62,425 nucleotides of DNA from Deltaproteobacteria bacterium (GTDB lineage Bacteria; Myxococcota_A; Polyangia; Haliangiales; Haliangiaceae), in assembly GCA_013812655.1 (NCBI GenBank), contig JACCTC010000373.1, forward strand, positions 1 through 62,425. Direction: 5' to 3'. A program made the position numbers and the translations under genes. Below are positions 16,828-24,908 of the stretch, one piece after another (positions within the stretch are counted from its first letter, which is position 1; each line of letters starts with the position of its first letter). The notes below the pieces were generated by a model. That model made no database searches and had not been told where the DNA came from. It worked only from the letters and a program-made list of their open reading frames with translations.

Positions 16828-17958
16828 TCAACCCGCGAGCTTGCCGATCACGCCGACGACGAACAACACGAGGACCAGGGCCGCACCGGCGACCCAGGCG
16901 ATGTTCGGCGGAGTCCACGCAAACGCGGTGCGCACCGGAGCGGTCTCGACGAGGCTCTCGCCGGACTGCACCGGGATGCCCTGCGGCGTGCGGATCGGCA
17001 TCGGCATCATCGGCGTCAGCTGCGGGACGCGGCCGCGCTTCTGCTCGAAGACCCACGCGACCCACGCGCTGATGCCCTGCTCGGTCATCGCGTTGCCTGG
17101 CTGTGCGCTCAGCGCGCGGATGCGATCGCGCATCGCGCCGGCAGATTGCCAGCGACGCCGCGGATCGCGCTCGAGCGCGGTCATCACGATCTCGTCGAGC
17201 TCGGGCGTCACCTTGGGGTTGCCGATCGACGGTCGCGGGATCGGCATCTCGCGCACGCGCTTCACGGTCTCGAACGCGTCGTGGCCGTCGAACAGCCGGC
17301 GGCTCGTCAGCAGCTCGTACATGATGATGCCGACTGCCCAGAGATCGGCACGGTGATCGAGCTTGCCGCCGATGTATTCGGGCGCGATGTAGCCGTACTT
17401 GCCCTTGATGACGCCTTGCGCCGTCTCCTCGGTTGTCACCTTCGCCTTCGCGAGCCCGAAGTCGATGAGCTTCAGCTGGCCCGTCTCGGAGACGATCAGG
17501 TTCGCCGGCGTGACGTCGCGATGGATGATGTCGAGCGGCTTGCCGTGCTCGTCACGCTGGTTGTGCGCGTGATCGAGCGCGTCGCAGAGCTGCGCGGCGA
17601 GCAGCAGGGTGACCGGCTGCGGGACCGAGCCGACCGTGACCCGGCAATGCTCGACGAGCTCCTTGAGCGTCGGTCCGCGCACGTACTCCATCGCGATGAA
17701 GTACGTGCCGAACACCCGGCCCGAATCGTAGGTGGCGGCGATGTTTGGATGGTCGAGGTACTTGAGCAGCCGCGCCTCGTCGAGAAACAACGCCACGAGC
17801 TCTCGCTGCAACGTGGGAAACAGCCGCTTCAATGCGAGCTGCTGGATGCCCTTCTTCGTGGTGAGCTCGGCGCGGTGCACCGTGGCCATCCCGCCCTTGC
17901 CGATCTGCTCGTACACGAGGTACGGGCCATACCGTTCGGGGGCTTCCACCGTCACCAT
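16828..17958 (-). CDS. Ser/Thr protein kinase with C-terminal membrane anchor
   Basis: A 376-residue Hanks-type kinase. Visible motifs in order: glycine loop GKGGMATVHRA (about residue 20), invariant lysine in LALKRL, catalytic loop HRDVTPANL, DFGLAKA, APE loop IAPEY, and DLWAVGIIMYELL. After the kinase domain (to about 285) comes a Pro/Met-rich linker and one transmembrane helix (AWVAGAALVLVLFVVGVIG) at the very end, so the kinase faces the cytosol. No sensor domain is outside. A TAGAAT -10-like box overlaps the ATG (17957-17962); if it is the promoter, translation would start at GTG 17949, 3 codons in. FHA-GGDEF lies just upstream on the same strand. Confidence 0.9.
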   Translation of the reverse strand: MVTVEAPERYGPYLVYEQIGKGGMATVHRAELTTKKGIQQLALKRLFPTLQRELVALFLDEARLLKYLDHPNIAATYDSGRVFGTYFIAMEYVRGPTLKELVEHCRVTVGSVPQPVTLLLAAQLCDALDHAHNQRDEHGKPLDIIHRDVTPANLIVSETGQLKLIDFGLAKAKVTTEETAQGVIKGKYGYIAPEYIGGKLDHRADLWAVGIIMYELLTSRRLFDGHDAFETVKRVREMPIPRPSIGNPKVTPELDEIVMTALERDPRRRWQSAGAMRDRIRALSAQPGNAMTEQGISAWVAWVFEQKRGRVPQLTPMMPMPIRTPQGIPVQSGESLVETAPVRTAFAWTPPNIAWVAGAALVLVLFVVGVIGKLAG

Positions 17959-17974
17959 TCTATCCGATCGCCTG

Positions 17975-17988
17975 CCGGCAGCTGCCGG
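17975..17988. promoter_or_regulatory. 14-bp perfect palindrome between the FHA-GGDEF and kinase genes
   Basis: CCGGCAGCTGCCGG is its own reverse complement and sits in the 33-bp gap, 17 nt before the kinase ATG. It could be a dimeric regulator site or a weak hairpin; there is no T-run after it. Confidence 0.4.
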
Positions 17989-17991
17989 GAG

Positions 17992-18894
17992 CTACGTCAG
18001 CGGCCGCGCGACCACGCGATTACGGCCACCGCGCTTTGCCTCGTAGAGCGCCGCGTCGGTCACGCCGATGAAGTCGTCGACGCTGCCGATGTGGCGATCG
18101 GGAATCATCGCGACGCCGACGCTGACCGTGATCGGGATGCGTTCGTTGCCGAACACGATCTCGAGCTGCTGCACGGACGCCCGGATCCGCTCCGCGATCG
18201 TCTGCGCTCTCGAGACCTCGGTCTGGCGGCACAGCACCGCGAACTCCTCGCCGCCATAGCGGGCGAACACGTCCTCGGTACGCACGAGCTTCAGCACGTG
18301 GGCGGCGAGAGCGGTCAGCACGCGGTCGCCGGCGAGGTGGCCGCGCGTGTCGTTGACCTTCTTGAAGTGATCGATGTCGAACAGGATCAGCGAGAGCGGT
18401 GTGCGATGACGCTGCGTGAACGCGAACTCGGCGCCCAGGCGATCGTGGAAGTACTTCTTGTTGAAGATCTTCGTGAGCCCGTCGCGCAGCGCCGAGTCGT
18501 ACATCTGGCGCTGGAAGTTCTCCTCGAGCTGATCGTTGTAGGTGAACTTGAGGATCGTCGTCTCGCCGACCTGGATCTTGTCGCCGTCGCTGAGCTTCTG
18601 GCTCTCGATGCGCTTGCCGTTGACGAAGGTGCCGTTGCTCGAGCCCAGATCCTCGATGAACGCCTCGCCGCCCTCGATGAACAGCCGGCAGTGCCGCCGC
18701 GACATCTTCTCCTCGACGAGCCGGACATCTGCGTCACCACCGCGGCCGAGCACGGTGCTCTCCTTCAGCGCGATCATCTCGCCGACCTGCGTCCCCGCGA
18801 TCACGATCAGGTACGCACGGTCCTTGCTGAGCTCGCCGAAGTCCTCGGCGCTGGCTCCGATGACGGTCGAGTCATCGAGATCGTCTGGATCCAT
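17992..18894 (-). CDS. FHA domain-GGDEF diguanylate cyclase
   Basis: The 300-residue product joins an FHA domain (about residues 45-120, VLGRGGDADVRL, SRRHCRLF, DLGSSNGTFVNG) to a GGDEF domain (about 130-298). The active site is GGEEF (214-218) and an inhibitory-site RXXD (RTED, 205-208) is present at the usual distance. It should make cyclic di-GMP from GTP and be product-inhibited. The FHA domain binds phosphothreonine, so the kinase encoded 33 bp downstream is a natural input. TACAAT lies 6 nt before the ATG. Confidence 0.95.
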   Translation of the reverse strand: MDPDDLDDSTVIGASAEDFGELSKDRAYLIVIAGTQVGEMIALKESTVLGRGGDADVRLVEEKMSRRHCRLFIEGGEAFIEDLGSSNGTFVNGKRIESQKLSDGDKIQVGETTILKFTYNDQLEENFQRQMYDSALRDGLTKIFNKKYFHDRLGAEFAFTQRHRTPLSLILFDIDHFKKVNDTRGHLAGDRVLTALAAHVLKLVRTEDVFARYGGEEFAVLCRQTEVSRAQTIAERIRASVQQLEIVFGNERIPITVSVGVAMIPDRHIGSVDDFIGVTDAALYEAKRGGRNRVVARPLT

Positions 18895-18900
18895 CAGCCC

Positions 18901-18930
18901 ATTGTAACAGCGTGTCCGAGATCGTGTCCT
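18901..18930 (-). promoter_or_regulatory. Candidate promoter of the FHA-GGDEF gene
   Basis: On the minus strand AGGACA (18925-18930, 4 of 6 matches to TTGACA), an 18-bp spacer and TACAAT (18901-18906, 5 of 6 to TATAAT) end 6 nt before the ATG at 18894, predicting a leaderless or nearly leaderless mRNA. Confidence 0.5.
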
Positions 18931-18964
18931 TGTGACCTCGGAGGCGCGGGCCTATTTGTGGGTT

Positions 18965-19753
18965 GTGAGAGCTTCCCTGTTCCTGGTGTTGTGTCTGGCA
19001 CCCTATCCATGTTCACGCGCCGTCCCGAGCCGCGCCATCGTCGGCGGCGCCCCTGTCACCCCCGATGCGCTGGCCCTCGACGGCGACACCATCCTCGCCT
19101 CGCGACACCTGTCTCGCGGATATCCCGCCGTAAATCCCGATGGTTCCGTCAATGCCGTCGTCGAGATCCCGAGCGGGACGACGGCCAAGTTCGACGTCGA
19201 CGAGGACGCTGGCACGCTGCGGTGGGCACGCAAGCGCGAGGACAACACCCGTCGCGAGATCGACTACCTCGCCTACCCCGTCAACTACGGGATGGTTCCG
19301 CGCACCCTCGCCGCCGACGGCGACCCACTCGACATCATCGTGCTCGGCCGCGGCATCGAGCGCGCGCATGTCACCCCGACCCGGATCATCGGCGTGCTCA
19401 AGATGGCGCACGACGACACCCGCGATGACAAGTTGATCGCGGTGCCGCTCGAGGCCGCGCTGCACAACGGGTTCTCGCGGCTGCGCGACCTCGGCGAGCT
19501 CGACGAGGACTATCCCGAGACCCGCCACATCCTCGTGCTGTGGTTCTCCCACTACTGGGGCAAAGGCGCGACCGAGGTCGTCGGCTGGGGCGACGCCGCC
19601 GAGGCCAAGGCGATCCTTGACGACGCGATGACGAAGGTCAGCTCGCCCGCGGCGGGACGCACTGCGCCACCCGGTTCGCGAGATCTTCGTCCTCGAGGAG
19701 CACCGCCATCCGGCTGGCTCGCTGGTTCGCCGAGCGTGCCGCATCTCCGGTGA
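18965..19753 (+). CDS. Exported inorganic pyrophosphatase
   Basis: The mature part is a family I (soluble) pyrophosphatase: NAVVEIPSGTTAKFDVD, LAYPVNYGMVPRT and the metal-binding DGDPLDIIVLGR, then KDDKL-like DDKLIAV and SHYWGKG. It hydrolyses pyrophosphate to phosphate with magnesium. Unlike usual cytosolic forms it starts with a hydrophobic signal (VRASLFLVLCLAPYPCS), suggesting a periplasmic or membrane-linked enzyme. I chose GTG 18965, with TATTTG 6 nt upstream; the frame is open from GTG 18932. The last 38 codons overlap the convergent gene, so the C-terminal tail after about MTKVSS is probably not conserved. Confidence 0.88.
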   Translation: MRASLFLVLCLAPYPCSRAVPSRAIVGGAPVTPDALALDGDTILASRHLSRGYPAVNPDGSVNAVVEIPSGTTAKFDVDEDAGTLRWARKREDNTRREIDYLAYPVNYGMVPRTLAADGDPLDIIVLGRGIERAHVTPTRIIGVLKMAHDDTRDDKLIAVPLEAALHNGFSRLRDLGELDEDYPETRHILVLWFSHYWGKGATEVVGWGDAAEAKAILDDAMTKVSSPAAGRTAPPGSRDLRPRGAPPSGWLAGSPSVPHLR

Positions 19754-20681
19754 GCACGCGGCTCAGCATGTTGAGCGCCATCACGCGCATGCGCAGGAGC
19801 CCACCATCGCCGGCATGCTCGGCCGCGCGCGTCGCGAGCTCGATCGCCGCGTCGACCTCGCCGAGCTGCCAGGCGCAGTACGCGAGCCCGACCGCCTTGC
19901 GGAACGCCACGAACGGGATGTACGGCTCCTCTTCGATCGCGGCATAGAGCGCGCGGGCCTCGACGAGCCGTGGCGGTTCGCCCTCGAGTGGCCGCGTGAG
20001 GTGATGCGCGCGTTGATCCTGGAGGCGCGCGCGGTAGGCGCGTTCGTCGGCGTGTGGAAGTCGACCGCTGTCGAGCTGCACGATGATCGAGCGATAGTGG
20101 CGGTCCGCAGCCACGTGGTCGCCCGCGTCCGTCTCGATCCGGCCACGCAGCAGCGCGCACTCGATCTCGGCGGCGAGCCCGGCCTTCGGTGCCTGGCGTT
20201 CGGCCTGCGCGAGCGCGTGCTTGCACGCCGCCAGATCGGCATGGCCGAGGTGGGCGTGCGCGATGCCGACCTGGATCCAGCTCGCGAAGCGCGACTCCGC
20301 GATCGGCGGGCGGTTCCACAGCATCAGGTGCTCGAGCCGGAAGCCCCACGGCAGGTCAGCGAACCGCGTGTGGTACTGGCCCATCCACTTGACGAGCTCC
20401 TCGATCGGCGACGTGAAGCCGAAGTAGCGGAGCATCCAGCGACCGTACTGACCGCCCGGCTTGTGGCCGCGCCGCGCGAGCCGCCGCAACCCGCGCTCGA
20501 CGGTCTGTGCGTCCTGCGAGATCGCGACCGCGTCACCGACACGATCGATCAAAGCTCCCGCGAGCTGCATCCAGCCGCCGCAGTCCGTGGCCCACCGCCC
20601 GATGTACTCGGCCCACGTCAGCGCGACCGGCAGCAACGCGTCGCCAGGCGCGTCGGCATCGGCGTCATCATCGCCCGCCAT
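19638..20681 (-). CDS. Hypothetical helical-repeat protein
   Basis: The 347-residue product starts at ATG 20681, which has AAGGGA 7 nt upstream; a GTG at 20696 overlapping the deaminase stop is an alternative. After an acidic N-terminus it shows tryptophan-rich helices (YIGRWATDCGGWMQL, YGRWMLRYFGF, WMGQYHTRF) and then about five TPR-like helical pairs (SWIQVGIAHAHLGHADLAACKHAL, FRKAVGLAYCAWQLGEVDAAIEL). No named family. It follows the adenosine deaminase gene closely and is probably in the same operon. Its 3' end overlaps the pyrophosphatase gene by 116 bp. Confidence 0.68.
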   Translation of the reverse strand: MAGDDDADADAPGDALLPVALTWAEYIGRWATDCGGWMQLAGALIDRVGDAVAISQDAQTVERGLRRLARRGHKPGGQYGRWMLRYFGFTSPIEELVKWMGQYHTRFADLPWGFRLEHLMLWNRPPIAESRFASWIQVGIAHAHLGHADLAACKHALAQAERQAPKAGLAAEIECALLRGRIETDAGDHVAADRHYRSIIVQLDSGRLPHADERAYRARLQDQRAHHLTRPLEGEPPRLVEARALYAAIEEEPYIPFVAFRKAVGLAYCAWQLGEVDAAIELATRAAEHAGDGGLLRMRVMALNMLSRVLTGDAARSANQRASRMAVLLEDEDLANRVAQCVPPRAS

Positions 20682-20692
20682 CGGTCGTCCCT

Positions 20693-21781
20693 TCACCGGA
20701 CCGTCGGTGCGGCCGGCGCCGCGCCCGTGATCTCGGTCCATCGCCGCACCGCATCGGCTTCGAGCCGCACGAGATCGACGCCTGCCGCGCGCGCGACCTC
20801 GAGCTCGGAACGGAATGACGTGCCCATCGGCGTCGGATCGTCGCTGCCGAGCACGCAGTGGACCGCGGCCTGTTGCAGTGCACGCAGCGGCGCCTGGCCA
20901 CCATGGGCCGCCTGCAGTGCGGCGAGCCGGGTCGGGATCAGCAGGCGATTGCTCGTCGGGCACACCTCGAGCGTGATGCCATCGCGCGCGAGCCGCTCGA
21001 GCGTGGCCGGGCTCTCGAGCGCGTGGATGCCGTGGCCGATGCCGCGCGGCGACAGTGCGAGCGTGCGATCGATCGAGGCATGTCCCGCGAACTCGCCGGC
21101 ATGGATCGTCAGATCCGGCAGGTGCGGCCGCAGCTCGTCGAGGATCGTCACGAGCGGCGCAGGCATCGGTTCGGTATCCGGCGGCGGCAGGATGCCGAGC
21201 ACGTCGAGGCCGACCAGCGCGCGGGCGTGCTCGATGACCATCGCGGCGAGCGCGCGATAGTGCGGCTCGCTCTCGAACGTGCGCGACAGCCCGAGCCGCA
21301 GCAGCATCGGCGTCCCGGTCGCGGCCTGCACCTCGTCGCGAGCGGCGATCACCTCGATCAAAATCTGCTGCGCGTAGCGATCCGCAAACTCCGTCGGCGT
21401 GACGGCGCGCCAGTCGAGGCGCTGGTTCTCGATCAGCGTCCGCGCCATCGAGAACAGGCTGAGCCGCATCTCGAAGCCATCGGCATCATCGACACCCTCG
21501 CGGAACGCCGCGCGAGCCAGCGCGCCGATCGCGGGCACGCTGACGTACGCCGCGCGCGCCTTGATGATGCAGCGGTAGAACACCATCGCGTCGTCGGTGG
21601 GCCCGGCCATCGTGACCTCGGCAACGAGCTCGGCGGGAGTGCGAAAGCGCCCGGCAGCCGCGTCGTAGAAGGCGGGATGACGGACGTCGAACGTGCGCGC
21701 GACGTCGATCAGCGCGGTCGGGCTGTGCGAGCCCTCGAGGTGGCGGTGGAGATCGAGCTGCAGGATGACCTGTCGTACCAC
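20693..21781 (-). CDS. add: Adenosine deaminase family protein
   Basis: A 362-residue amidohydrolase-fold enzyme. The zinc ligands and catalytic residues are all visible: DLHRHLEGS (His12, His14), HAGE, GHGIHA, CPTSN and GSDDPT. These enzymes deaminate adenosine (or related 6-aminopurines or adenine) and release ammonia in purine salvage. Substrate cannot be fixed from motifs alone. The start is GTG 21781; no -10 or ribosome site is obvious. The downstream gene begins about 12 nt after the stop. Confidence 0.85.
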   Translation of the reverse strand: MVRQVILQLDLHRHLEGSHSPTALIDVARTFDVRHPAFYDAAAGRFRTPAELVAEVTMAGPTDDAMVFYRCIIKARAAYVSVPAIGALARAAFREGVDDADGFEMRLSLFSMARTLIENQRLDWRAVTPTEFADRYAQQILIEVIAARDEVQAATGTPMLLRLGLSRTFESEPHYRALAAMVIEHARALVGLDVLGILPPPDTEPMPAPLVTILDELRPHLPDLTIHAGEFAGHASIDRTLALSPRGIGHGIHALESPATLERLARDGITLEVCPTSNRLLIPTRLAALQAAHGGQAPLRALQQAAVHCVLGSDDPTPMGTSFRSELEVARAAGVDLVRLEADAVRRWTEITGAAPAAPTVR

Positions 21782-21856
21782 CGTCGGCGGGGGCCGGGGC
21801 GTAGCCGCACACCGATTGAAATCCCTCGCGCGGTCGCGCGTGGCGCGGCAGGCTGC

Positions 21857-21862
21857 TAGCGT
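21857..21862 (+). promoter_or_regulatory. Candidate -10 box (TAGCGT) of the crotonase gene
   Basis: TAGCGT is followed by CGCTGC and the GTG start at 21869. No ribosome site is present. Confidence 0.4.
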
Positions 21863-21868
21863 CGCTGC

Positions 21869-22567
21869 GTGTCCGAACCCCTCACCTACGTGCTGGAGAA
21901 CAAGGTCGCGATCATCCAGATGGATGATGGCAAGGCGAACGCACTATCGAAGGCGATGATCGACGGGCTGCTCGCGGCGATCGCGCGGGCAGAAGGCGAG
22001 GCGAGCGCGATCGTGCTCGCGGGACGCCCCGAGCGGTTCTGCGCGGGCTTCGATCTGCGCGTGATGATGAGCAGCCCGGCGGCCGCGACCGAGCTCCTCC
22101 GCGCCGGCTCCGAGCTCCTCCTCAAGCTCTACGCCGCGACGGTGCCCCTCGTGATCGCTTGCACGGGCCATGCACTCGCCGGCGGCGCGCTCGTCGTCCT
22201 GACCGGTGACTACCGCGTCGGCTCCGCAGGCGCGTACAAGATCGGCCTCAACGAGGTCGCGATCGGCTTGCCGGTGCCCGTCCTCGCGATGGAGCTCGCG
22301 CGCGACCGGCTCGTGCCCGGCGAGCTGCCCCACGCGACGCTCCTCGCGAAGATCTACGACCCGGCCACGGCGCTCGCCGCCGGCTACCTCGACGCGGTCG
22401 TCGCGCCGGAGCAGACCGTCGCGCGCGCGAAGGAGGAGGCCGCGCGACTTGGCGCGTTCTCGCGCAACGCGTTCCGCGCGACCAAGACCCGGCTCCGCGG
22501 CAAGACCATCGCGTACATCAACGCGACGATGGATGACGACCTGCGAACGCTCCTCGCCCCACCGTGA
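21869..22567 (+). CDS. Enoyl-CoA hydratase/isomerase (crotonase) family protein
   Basis: A 232-residue crotonase-fold protein: GKANALSKAMIDGL near the N-terminus, then the oxyanion-hole segments RFCAGFDL and GHALAGGALVVL and the YRVGSAGAYKIGLNEVAIGL segment. Crotonases hydrate, isomerise or hydrolyse acyl-CoA thioesters. The usual catalytic glutamate pair of hydratases is not clearly present, so the exact reaction is open. The TGA overlaps the ATG-equivalent start (GTGA) of the next gene, indicating coupling. Confidence 0.85.
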   Translation: MSEPLTYVLENKVAIIQMDDGKANALSKAMIDGLLAAIARAEGEASAIVLAGRPERFCAGFDLRVMMSSPAAATELLRAGSELLLKLYAATVPLVIACTGHALAGGALVVLTGDYRVGSAGAYKIGLNEVAIGLPVPVLAMELARDRLVPGELPHATLLAKIYDPATALAAGYLDAVVAPEQTVARAKEEAARLGAFSRNAFRATKTRLRGKTIAYINATMDDDLRTLLAPP

Positions 22568-23445
22568 GCTGGCTCCGCGCACTCCTCGTGCTGACCGTTG
22601 CGTGCGGGCAACCCGCCGGTGCGGGTGAGCGCGAGCGCGCGCGGCCTCCCGTCTTCCGCGAGATCGAGCTCGCGACCGCGGCGGGACTGTCCGGTCTCGC
22701 GAGGGACAACGACGGTGCGCTGTGGTCGGTCTCCGAGCGTGCCGGGCTCATCTATCGCATCGTGCTCGATCGCAAGCTCCGCCCGACGATCCAGGCGTTT
22801 CCCATCGAGCAGCTCGCCGAGAAGATCGATCTCGAGGGCATTGCCGTGATCGGCGACGGCAAGTTCGCGCTGGGAACCGAGGGCCGCATCGACGGCGCCG
22901 CGAACGTGCTGCTGGCGGAGCGCCGCGGCGCCGCGATCATCATCACCGGCGTGATCGCGTTGTCGGAGCAGGTACTCGGCCTCAAGCTCCCCATGAACGC
23001 CGGCGCCGAGGGCATGTGTGGCGTTGGCGACAAGCTCCTCGTCGGGATCGAGGCGACCGGCGAGGACGCCGGACGCCGCTGGGCGCCTCTCGCCGTGATC
23101 GAGGACGGCAAGGTCGCGCGCGTCCACCGCCTGTGGCTGATGACGGCCACCGGCAAGCTGTCGGCCCTGGACTGCCGGCGCGCGCGCGATGGCACGATCG
23201 AGGTCCTCGCGATCGAGCGGCACTTCGAGCACACCAAAATCCTGCGGTTCACGCTGCCTGCCGGCCCCGGCGACATCACGCCGATCGAGGCGCTCGACCT
23301 CGGGCCGATCCTGAAGAGCCGGCTCAACCTGGAGGGCATCGCATGGACCGAGGACGGCAACGTCGTGGCGGTGACCGACAACCAGTGGAAGAAGATCAGC
23401 GGTCCGAGCTTGTTGCTCGTGTTCGCGCCCGGCGCCGTGAGGTAG
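22564..23445 (+). CDS. Lipoprotein of the phytase-like/SdiA-regulated propeller type
   Basis: The 293-residue product has a signal peptide with lipobox TVAC (Cys14). The mature part has propeller-like motifs: LSGLARDNDGALWSVSER, KIDLEGIAVIGDGKFALGTEGR, NAGAEGMCGVGDKLLVGIEA, and LNLEGIAWTEDGNVVAVTDNQ. This is the pattern of the esterase-like activity of phytase/SdiA-regulated family. It probably lies on a membrane facing the periplasm; enzymatic activity is not shown by the sequence. Start GTG 22564 overlaps the crotonase stop by 4 nt. Confidence 0.72.
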   Translation: MSWLRALLVLTVACGQPAGAGERERARPPVFREIELATAAGLSGLARDNDGALWSVSERAGLIYRIVLDRKLRPTIQAFPIEQLAEKIDLEGIAVIGDGKFALGTEGRIDGAANVLLAERRGAAIIITGVIALSEQVLGLKLPMNAGAEGMCGVGDKLLVGIEATGEDAGRRWAPLAVIEDGKVARVHRLWLMTATGKLSALDCRRARDGTIEVLAIERHFEHTKILRFTLPAGPGDITPIEALDLGPILKSRLNLEGIAWTEDGNVVAVTDNQWKKISGPSLLLVFAPGAVR

Positions 23446-23457
23446 CGTAGGCCCGCC

Positions 23458-24192
23458 ATGGGCCGCGCATTCGAGAAACGCAAGAGCACGATCTTCCGGC
23501 GCATGGATCGCGTCGCGAAGCAGTTCAGCAAGATCGGCAAGGACATCGCGATCGCGGTCAAGTCGGGCGGGACCAGTCCCGATGGCAACCCGTCGCTGCG
23601 TCGCGCGCTCCAGAACGCCCGCGCGCTCAACATGCCGAAGGAGAAGGTCGAGGCCGCGATCAAGAAGGCCAGCGGCCAGGGCGCGACCGACTACGACATC
23701 GTGATCTACGAGGGCTACGGCCCGCACGGTATCGCGGTGATGGTCGAGACCGCCACCGACAACGTCACGCGCACCGTCGCGAACGTCCGCCACTACTTCA
23801 AGGCGGCCGGCGGCAACATGGGCACGACCGGCAGCGTCTCGTTCATGTTCCAGCACCAGGGCGTGTTCCGGCTGGGGCCCGACGGCGTCGACCGCGACGC
23901 GCTCGAGCTCGAGCTGATCGATCACGGCCTGATCGGCCTCGAGGACGGCGAGAGCGACAAGGGCGAGAAGCAGCTGCTCGTGCGCTGCGCGTTCACCGAC
24001 TTCGGCGCGATGCAGACCGCGCTCGACAAGCGCGGAGTCACCCAGATCTCCTCCGAGTTCGAGTACGTCGCGCAGACGCTCTCCGAGCTGCCCGACGACA
24101 AGGCCGACGAGGTGATGAAGCTGGTCGCCGCGCTCGAGGACGACGACGACGTGCAGAACGTCTACACGAACCTCGGCTCGTCTCCCGCATAG
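23458..24192 (+). CDS. yebC: YebC/PmpR family protein
   Basis: A 244-residue member of the highly conserved YebC family: [21 protein letters not shown] near the start, the [20 protein letters not shown] section, and the [20 protein letters not shown] core. The family includes DNA-binding regulators (PmpR) and factors that help ribosomes through polyproline. Length and domain order are standard. The gene follows the lipoprotein gene by 12 nt; TAGCGT 9 nt before the ATG overlaps the preceding stop and may or may not be a promoter. Confidence 0.95.
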   Translation: MGRAFEKRKSTIFRRMDRVAKQFSKIGKDIAIAVKSGGTSPDGNPSLRRALQNARALNMPKEKVEAAIKKASGQGATDYDIVIYEGYGPHGIAVMVETATDNVTRTVANVRHYFKAAGGNMGTTGSVSFMFQHQGVFRLGPDGVDRDALELELIDHGLIGLEDGESDKGEKQLLVRCAFTDFGAMQTALDKRGVTQISSEFEYVAQTLSELPDDKADEVMKLVAALEDDDDVQNVYTNLGSSPA

Positions 24193-24215
24193 GTGAGACC
24201 TCGGCCAGATCGCAC

Positions 24216-24908
24216 ATGACCGCGGCCATCACCGCGCTCGAGTTATCGCGCGCCGCGATCTTGATGCGCGGCCCGGCGGCGGATGCCGCTCGTGCGTTTG
24301 CGGTCCTCGGCCGCACACCCCTTCATATGGCCGCGACCGATGCCGACGCGAACGAGCCGTCGACGACCGCGGCGACGGCGCCACACCCCGACGACTACTA
24401 TTCGCTGTCCAGTCTCGAAGACCCGCTCACCCTTCAGGGTCCTGTTACCCGATGGACGCTGGCGATCACCGCCGGCTATGCGCTTGGACGCGTCATCACG
24501 CACGACGTCAGCGGCTTCACGCTCGGCGGTGAGCTCGGATATCTCCTGTCCCGCAAGCTCTCGGTCGGGTTGCACGCCTCGATGGGCCGGCTGCGCGGCA
24601 CCTACGACGTGGGAGGGCGCGACGAGGATCTGCGCCCGGTCGAGGTGACCTCCTTCGCGCTCGCGGGTTTCTTGCACGCGTCTGATGATCGACTGTGGGG
24701 CGGCCTCCTCGTCGGCGCGCGCCTCGAACAGGTCACCGACGACGGTATGGCAGCGTCGTCTGGCAGCTTCGTGGTCGGTCTCGAAGGCGGCTTCGACGTG
24801 TTGCGGTCGCGGCTCCAGCGCCTGGGGGCCTACGCGCGCCTCGACACCGATGTGAAGTCCGACGTGGGTTACGCGTCGATCACGATGGGCCTGGCGTACC
24901 GTCGGTAA
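24216..24908 (+). CDS. Predicted outer-membrane beta-barrel protein
   Basis: The 230-residue product has an N-terminal region with no clear signal peptide, an Asp/Thr-rich stretch (residues 40-65), then eight or so amphipathic strands (WTLAITAGYALGRVI, FTLGGELGYLLSRKLSVGLHASMGR, RLWGGLLVGARLEQVT, YASITMGLAYRR). The aromatic-rich last strand is typical of outer-membrane barrels. Its true start may be internal, because the N-terminus lacks an export signal. The end overlaps the convergent pseudouridine synthase gene by 29 bp. Confidence 0.6.
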   Translation: MTAAITALELSRAAILMRGPAADAARAFAVLGRTPLHMAATDADANEPSTTAATAPHPDDYYSLSSLEDPLTLQGPVTRWTLAITAGYALGRVITHDVSGFTLGGELGYLLSRKLSVGLHASMGRLRGTYDVGGRDEDLRPVEVTSFALAGFLHASDDRLWGGLLVGARLEQVTDDGMAASSGSFVVGLEGGFDVLRSRLQRLGAYARLDTDVKSDVGYASITMGLAYRR

